Shown here piece after piece: positions 7,473 through 13,261 of a stretch of 13,261 nucleotides of DNA. The notes beneath the pieces were generated by a model. It did not search any database. It saw only the letters and a program-made list of their open reading frames with translations, and was not told the origin of the DNA. The stretch is from Isohypsibius dastychi (lineage: Eukaryota > Tardigrada > Eutardigrada > Parachela > Isohypsibiidae): assembly GCA_034696485.1 (NCBI GenBank), contig JAQIWT010000984.1, positions 1 to 13,261 on the forward strand, in the 5' to 3' direction. Positions within the stretch are counted from its first letter, which is position 1. Every line of letters starts with the position of its first letter. A program made the position numbers and the translations under genes.

Positions 7473-9830
7473 TCATCTTTGCATGGTGCCGGTGGACCCC
7501 TTCTTTCTTCTTCGATAGCGAGAAAGTATTTCTCTTACAAATGCAATGGAAGATAAACACAGTCCCCCGACAAAAATCCAGAGAAGAAACTGGAAGTTGG
7601 CTATGTGAAGCGGCTGACCTCGGATGCCGGGCTTATCATCAACTTCTTTTCTGTAACACCCAGTCCGCTTCAAATGCCGTGTAATCCCGATTTGCCGCTG
7701 GTAATCTTTTATTCCGGCTTGAATCATGCCCGCATCTTTAGCCTGTGCGTAACTACAAAGAAAACATGCTCAGTTTCTGAACATTGTCATATACACCCAC
7801 ACAGCGTCACATTCGAGATTCGGATTGGCATTGCACTTTAAATACAGCAAAAAATCAGATAACTAATCAGATATGGAAAAATTTAATACTTGAGTTCGCA
7901 CTGACCCCCGTTCAAAACTCTCGCGAAGAGGCGATGTCTTTGACAAAACCAGTCCAGCAATCTGGAGATGTACAACGTCGTCGATAGCAAGAACAAGTTC
8001 GCAACTGATGTCAGACATCTCCAACAGTATTTCCTGATTGACGAAAAACACACTCCTTGCTGTCTTCGCTACTTGCAGGTAATATTGATAGCGCTCGAAG
8101 CCGGGACTGACAACTGGAAGCTGCAACATTTTCGATGCTAACTGGCGATGTAATTTCGAAACGGAAACCTGTAAAAAACAAAGTTCTGCTCTTTGAATAT
8201 CAGCGAAAAAATCAAAGTATCGAATGACATTTATAACGTGGTTTTTGATAGATATCAGACATCAATATGGAACATTTTATTTGTTCGAACGAAACAGAAC
8301 TTTATATCACAATCCGTCTGAAATTTTCTCTTTCCAGAAAATCAGCATCTTAACTTCAACCATTCGAAGCATCAACCAACTGAGATAATCTGCAAATTCC
8401 AGTTCTATCGGGAACAAGAACATGGAACCGCTTACATTCATCATGCTGATAACCGTGACTGTTCCATAAACCACAAAATCCGAATCGATTAGCTCCTGAA
8501 TATCCCGAAACGGGAGCTCATTTGGCTTGTTCAAAGTAAACATCGTGGAAAGCTGGCTGTTAATCACGTTGATGACGATCAAAGTATACAAGCACCACGT
8601 TACTAACAGCGTGGCTTTTGATGCTGGCCAGGATACAAAGCGAGTCGGATCGAAATCCTCTGTAAACACACAAAAAACGATTTCGTCAGTCTACAAAATA
8701 TATTTGATGAACTTTGACTTGAATGTCGAACAAAATTTTTTTCAGTCCAGAAAATATCCGATCGATAGCCGTTTTCTTTTATTTATTCCATACTCACCGA
8801 ACCCCAAGACGCCAAGCCCAGTGCCCAGCATCTTGAAGAACCACAATCCAGCCAAAGGTCTCAAGGTTATTTTCTCGTTCCTTATATGCGCCGCAGTCCA
8901 ATCAAAAAGTGCTCCAAGCCCCATAAAGGTCACCAAGATCACGAAAAGACCGATCCAGACGGGAAGTGTGGTCATGCGCTTCAAAATGGTCGACATGAAC
9001 TGAGCATCAGGAACGGTTATGAGATGATCTTGATGTATGACGATCGAGTAGGAACGGATGAAAAATGAGTCGAACATCGTGAAAAGGGTTGCTCTGGCGT
9101 AGTTAATTCCGAGCGCCGTTAGGCCGACGTCCGCAGTCCCATTCAAAAGATGTCCCAGCACCCCTTCATGGGACTCGTTTACGCTCGGGCTAATCACAGG
9201 TTCTGCAGCTTCAACATATTGGCAACTGCAATTTATAGCGCGATTAAGTTTGATTTTGATCAAACAAATCACACACAGCTAACAAACAATAAAATCAATT
9301 GGTTTGAACTGATTTTCTGTTTGAGTTGACTGACAGTGTTCATGGGAACCTACTCAAAGTCCAAATATTCGCAAACGACGTTCAAAGTGGAAACGAATAT
9401 TCCACCCCATTTTTCGGTCAGATTGCAGTATTCGACGTAAGGGGTAGCCTGAAATAACAAAATAAAGTCATTGACTGCATAATATATTTACCGATTTTGA
9501 GAACAAAGCCATCGCTAGAATTTCGTGAACCCTTAACAGATTCGTTGGAAAGACAACCATTGCCAAGAAAACAACATATTTCTAACGCCCCAGCAAGATA
9601 GATCCAGCTTCAGGGAGAGGAGAGAGTTCTTTCAATGCAATAAATCCAAAAATAGATTTGATAATCACAGAACTGAATTTGTATTTGAAAAAGAAGATGA
9701 TAAACAGTCCGAAATACAAAGCCCAGGACTAAATACTTCCCGCAGAATGTTTGGAAATCCGGCGCCGACTCACCTTTAAAACAGAGACCCGAACAACTGG
9801 ACGGGGGTGCACTTTCAGAATTGGATCCAT
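7473..9830 (-). CDS. Ionotropic receptor (IR), near-complete, six exons
   Basis: Spliced minus-strand gene; exons 9830-9774, 9448-9354, 9225-8798, 8659-8355, 8168-7906, 7752-7473 (1,428 nt, 475 codons plus stop), with all five phases matching. S1 lobe: PRPVVRVSVLK-ATPYVEY, then LDFDCQYVEA, then GHLLNGTADVGLTALGINYAR, including the arginine that contacts glutamate in classical receptors. TM1 is at about 138-159 (PVWIGLFVILVTFMGLGALF) and the pore loop/TM2 at about 173-192. TM3 is at about 209-231 (TLLVTWCLYTLIVINVINSQ). S2 carries DIQELIDSDFVVYGT and ends in SKTSPLRESFERG. TM4 is at about 438-455, followed by a basic tail (SRYRRRKK). The predicted product is a membrane ligand-gated cation channel subunit, probably chemosensory; the ligand cannot be predicted. 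There is no signal peptide in this model, so a 5' exon is probably missing. The ATG at 9830 may be internal, because an acceptor-like TTTTCCGTGTAG lies just upstream of it. The stop of the prenyltransferase gene is only 222 nt upstream. Confidence 0.85.
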
Positions 9831-10052
9831 GCAATACTACACGGAAAACGCGAAATCCCCAGATAAGACTTTCACATGTCAGTGGAGTATAAATCGAGAA
9901 TACCGATGTAACGAAGCATCAAATCCCGTCGGATCGTATTCACAAATCAAAACGCGCAAAACTAAATAGTTTATGGGAATCTTTTTCGAGAATGTTTGCA
10001 AATCTGCAGAAATCTGATCATGGAATAAAACAAACAAATCACCGAAAACTCG

Positions 10053-11756
10053 CTATGATTGTTTGTTCGGGTCGACCAGCATCTGCAGGTGTATTCCCAA
10101 GGAATCGATGAGTTTTTGCGACATACACAATACTGGATTGACAGGTTTCAGGTTGAAAGTATTTACACAGGAGTTTGAAGTCAGGAGAGATAATCCCGCA
10201 ATTCCAAACACACTGTGGAATGGATCCGCTAGATCTCCGGGTCTGTCAGCGACACCCCCGTTATCCGATTCCTGACAGGCCAAGATGAATGTCTTGAGTT
10301 TTTCGGCATCAACCCAGTGGAGACGTCCAATAATCGCCAGTGACGCCAGAACCCACCAGGAATAGCACACATCTGGAAGCTTCTCAGGACGCCCTTGAGA
10401 AAAACAAAAGATCAACTGAATTCGTTATCTGTCAAAAATGAAAAATAGCACGAACAAAAATCTCGCAAGGTGCAGGATATAACCTTTGAAGCAATATTGA
10501 GCTCACTTATCAAATGAAGCAGCCGTAAAAGCGGAACTACAAAATTTCAGCAGGACAAAGAAAATCAACTTAAATGACTAAACTTGATTTACGGTGATAA
10601 ACACATTATGATTACCATTAATTAAAATTCCACACAAACGAGGATGTACATTTATCAAAACACAAATTAAACGCTGGCCTACAGCCTGATGTAGTTCCAT
10701 CATCGGTGGCATCTGGGACTGGAAATATTCACTGTCAGAAATCGAGATTTTTATCATCTCGTCGGTGCTTGTTTTCCGCTGTTAATTCAGAAATTTCTAA
10801 TTAATAAATCGCTATTAACCCACGGGGTAAAATAGATAACGAGACAAAAGCGTCAATCACATTATCGTAGATTCAATTACCGTTCAGTCCACCACTCTGA
10901 GGAAGTTGTCGTTTGGCCAACCAGAATCCAAGTCGATCCGCATCCACAATATCCAGTCGATTTAAAACGGAAAGCGACCCAAGACAGCAATAAACCATCG
11001 CAGCATGCGACTGCGATCCCGGCGATGTTCCAAATCCGCCGTCAAAATTCATGCAACTCTTGATGAATGCAGTTGCTTTTTCCGTATCACATGAATTCAA
11101 AGCACCAAGGAGCGCCAAACAGGCAAGTCCACACATTGAGAATCTCGTATCAACTTCTCCCCATGAATCTCCCGTGAAACTCCCATCTTCCTTCTGAAGT
11201 CCACAAACAAATTTCACAATCACGCTTTTATCAACTGAATCCAACGCGTTAAATGTGCAAAGAATCTGGACGGCAGACAATGTGGACATAATATGTTCGT
11301 CGTGATCGGGATGAGGTCCGAAACCCCCTGACGGTTTTTGGCAGCTTTTCACGTATTCCACAATGGTTTCTTTGGCGAATCGCGTCGAGTTTTCCAGGTT
11401 GTTTAGTAAATCCAGACAAGTGACGGACCAATAAACTCCGCTCATTCGAAGGTATTCCGACATTTCAAATTCCTTGACAGAAAAAGAGCATTACAAATGA
11501 TTCTGCAAATTTTCGCGAAGTTGAGGATTGAAAAGAAATACATACGAAAGTCTCAATTTCCAGGCCATATCTTTCCAAATAGTTCACATGCTTGGAAATG
11601 AGGAGGTCCCTTGAATAATCAGCTGGAATTTCAATGTCGTTTTCCTTGAGGCTCTTTTTAGTTTTGGACGAACTCTGAAAAGTGCCAAGTATGTGCAGAC
11701 GCATCCAGGAACAATAAAGAACAGAAAGCGGAAACTAAACGACTTCAACATACCAT
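10053..11756 (-). CDS. RABGGTB: Rab geranylgeranyltransferase (GGTase II) subunit beta
   Basis: Catalytic subunit that, with the alpha subunit and Rab escort protein, transfers geranylgeranyl groups to C-terminal cysteines of Rab GTPases in the cytosol. Exons 11756-11754 (the ATG alone), 11674-11546, 11472-10881, 10393-10053 give 354 codons plus stop, against about 331 residues in mammals. Signature segments are [67 protein letters not shown] and [16 protein letters not shown]. The zinc ligands are Asp249, Cys251 and His301, with the same spacing as Asp238, Cys240 and His290 in the mammalian enzyme. The C-terminus keeps KPVNPVLCM. The start is less sure: an alternative in-frame ATG at 11704 would avoid the one-codon first exon. 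The one-codon model has a good GTATGT donor and a TTTTCAG acceptor and gives an N-terminus beginning [10 protein letters not shown]. The last intron (10394-10880) is AT-rich and holds nothing recognised. Confidence 0.95.
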
Positions 11757-12103
11757 TTTTGCACGTACCGGTCAGTCTATTGTAATAAACGAAGGTTTTA
11801 TCAAGACTGCAGAATGGTGTTTAGACTTGAAGTTTCGATGAAAGAAAGAAGAAGTAAATAAACGCCACACTTCGTTTTGTTGTGTTGTGGTTTCAAGGTT
11901 CAATGTGGCGTAGTGGCCAAGTTGAGTGGGGACTTTAGGGGAAGGGGGTCATAAAACCAGCCCAGCTAGGCTACGCCAATGATTGGCAAATTTTTATTTT
12001 GGCCATTGTTTCGAGTTATAGCATGCAATTTTCCTGTTGTTTTTCACGCACATTGCAATTTGAGATAGGCACGGGATTTCGTTAAGTTGCCAGCGATAGT
12101 AAT
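11757..12103. promoter_or_regulatory. Shared upstream region of two divergent genes
   Basis: The 347 bases lie between the start of the Rab prenyltransferase gene (minus) and the first ATG of the PR-domain gene (plus), so they must hold at least one promoter and both 5' UTRs. The stretch 11904-11978 is bounded by a perfect 8-bp inverted repeat (TGGCGTAG ... CTACGCCA). G-rich sequence lies at 11924-11950. A TAAATAAA at 11856-11863 could serve as a TATA-like element. No confident core promoter was identified. Confidence 0.5.
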
Positions 12104-13190
12104 ATGAATTTGGATCACATGGAGAGTGATCCACTGCTTCAGTGCAGCACGTGCTTTTTATATCTGGACATTGTCCAGAAAGAATGTTGCATTCGTTCCT
12201 GCGTTCATTTCGCGGATAAACTCTACATTCCCCAAACCGATTGCACTTGTGTTTTCGATTCCGTCGATCAATTTTCTCACCGAAACGGACTAATCCGTCA
12301 GAATGCATGCTCTCATGTTAGATCGTCGGCATCTCTTCCCGAATTACTGGATTTCAGCTATGATGAACAAGGTAGGTCGCACATGCTAACATAACCCCAC
12401 TGAACGGAGCACCGCTCAGTCCATGTAGCCACCTTGATCAATTACAGTGTTATTAACAATTGCTTTGTTGTTAAAGGAAGATGTGTAGTTAGCCGCGTGG
12501 GAATACCTGTGCGTTCTGTATTCGGACCATTTGTCGGACCCCTTACTCCCAAGGATTTTTCGCCACTACAGTGTAGTGCTGGATATTGCGGTGCTGTTTC
12601 TGACACTGAACCGTTCCCACATTTCCCTGAAGAATCTTACAACTGGATGAAATTTGTTCGCTCCTCCGGAAATTCATCTGAACGGAATGTGATCTCATTC
12701 TCCTATAGAAACTCATTGTATTTTGCAGTGATCAAAGAAATCCAGGTTGGGGATGAGCTACTTGTTGAACACTCAGATCAACGCCCTGACAATAATTCAC
12801 CGCCAAGCTCTGTCAAGGACTCGTATTCACCGCTCACTACAGACGGTTTAGAACATCCGGAACCGCAATCTGTGCAACTTGAGAATCTTTTCTCCCCGGA
12901 AAATAATTTGGATACTTATTTACCGGAAACGGAAATATTCTCCAATATTCTTGACTATGCCCGAAGTGACGTACCCTTCGATACCGGAATTGAATCTGCC
13001 TTACAAGAACACGGCGAGTTATCTATGCAAAATCTGCAAAAAGATCTCTTGGGTGGAGGACGTTATTCGCAAACATGTTGCGGAGGTTCACAGTGATCGA
13101 GCTGCAGAGGTCGATAGTCGAGATTTTGTGAGCTCGAACACGGAGATGGCGATGCGCAATGCCTATGTTTGTGAAATCTGCAAACACTGA
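12104..13190 (+). CDS. PR/SET-domain zinc-finger protein (PRDM-like), 5' part
   Basis: PRDM proteins are nuclear transcription regulators with an N-terminal PR (SET-like) domain followed by C2H2 fingers. Exon 12104-12371 encodes a cysteine-rich start (QCSTC, ECC, TDCTC) resembling the zinc knuckle before some PR domains, then ASLPELLDF. It ends CAAG/GTAGGT and joins in phase to an exon from 12477 (TTAAAG/GAAGATG), giving GRCVVSRVGIPVRSVFGPFVG. The PR domain continues with NWMKFVRSS, ERNVISFSYRN and EIQVGDELLVEH. An acidic, Ser/Pro-rich linker follows. A C2H2 finger (about 13027-13098: C-x2-C-x12-H-x4-H) is present, but in the +1 frame relative to the PR exon. An unplaced intron must therefore lie between about 12780 and 13010, or there is a frameshift. 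One phase-compatible choice is a GTTTAG donor near 12846 with the acceptor CCCGAAG at 12965. A second finger begins YVCEICKH and then meets TGA at 13188-13190. I see no PRDM subtype assignment. Confidence 0.75.
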
Positions 13191-13261
13191 CGGGCGAGGG
13201 GTCCAGACTTCTCGGGGGTGGGGTCCGGCACGACCAAGCGGGCACGTTACCATGCGGGGCT
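13191..13261. other. GC-rich end of the window
   Basis: Roughly 70 percent G+C by eye, against about 40-45 percent elsewhere, with runs such as CGGGGGTGGGG. It follows a zinc finger cut short after its first cysteine pair and a histidine. Codons past the TGA in the same frame include TKRARYHAG, vaguely finger-like, but the evidence is too thin to call coding. It could be an intron start, a frameshifted finger or foreign sequence. Confidence 0.4.

Noticed and set aside
11905-11977. tRNA gene
   Set aside because: The ends pair like an acceptor stem and an A box is present, but no T-arm (GGTTC...), no B box and no anticodon stem can be drawn. It is not a functional tRNA.
12111-12131. 7-bp hairpin GGATCAC/GTGATCC over the second ATG of the PR-domain gene
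   Set aside because: Such short palindromes are expected by chance in coding sequence, and nothing else supports regulation here.

Overview
The window is nuclear DNA from an animal, most likely an arthropod and probably a pancrustacean such as a branchiopod, copepod or springtail. The evidence is spliced genes with GT-AG introns (many only 50-80 nt), a single-domain chitin-binding module of cuticle-protein type, divergent ionotropic receptors of the protostome IR family, a VMO-I protein and a PR-domain zinc-finger gene. No species can be named. All gene models below are hand-spliced from the sequence: splice sites were chosen so that reading phase and family conservation agree across each junction.

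Layout, left to right. (1) 66-473, plus strand: the 3' part of an ionotropic receptor (IR) gene whose 5' part lies outside the window. (2) 474-1460: spacer with little recognisable content. (3) 1461-5385, minus strand: an 11-exon gene predicted to encode a secreted 948-residue mosaic protein. Its order is signal peptide, chitin-binding type-2 domain, two VMO-I beta-prism domains, Ser/Thr-rich linker and S1 serine protease with an intact His-Asp-Ser triad. This is the most striking object in the window. (4) 6041-7383: a 1,343-bp non-autonomous, foldback-like DNA element with 92-bp terminal inverted repeats and a 6-bp target-site duplication (AGCATG). It is built from many GGGAAACC/GGTTTCCC modules and has no transposase. 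(5) 7473-9830, minus: a second IR gene, six exons and about 475 residues, with ligand-binding lobes, pore and last membrane helix. (6) 10053-11756, minus: Rab geranylgeranyltransferase beta subunit, four exons and about 354 residues, with all zinc ligands. (7) 12104-13190, plus: the start of a PR/SET-domain zinc-finger gene, divergent from the prenyltransferase, with an unresolved change of reading frame. The last 70 bases are abruptly GC-rich.

The genes do not form a pathway. The two IRs are chemosensory or related ion channels, the prenyltransferase subunit is housekeeping, and the PR-domain protein is a nuclear regulator. The mosaic protease would act outside the cell on a chitinous matrix: the chitin-binding and VMO-I parts suggest anchoring, and the protease part suggests local proteolysis in cuticle, peritrophic matrix or egg envelope.
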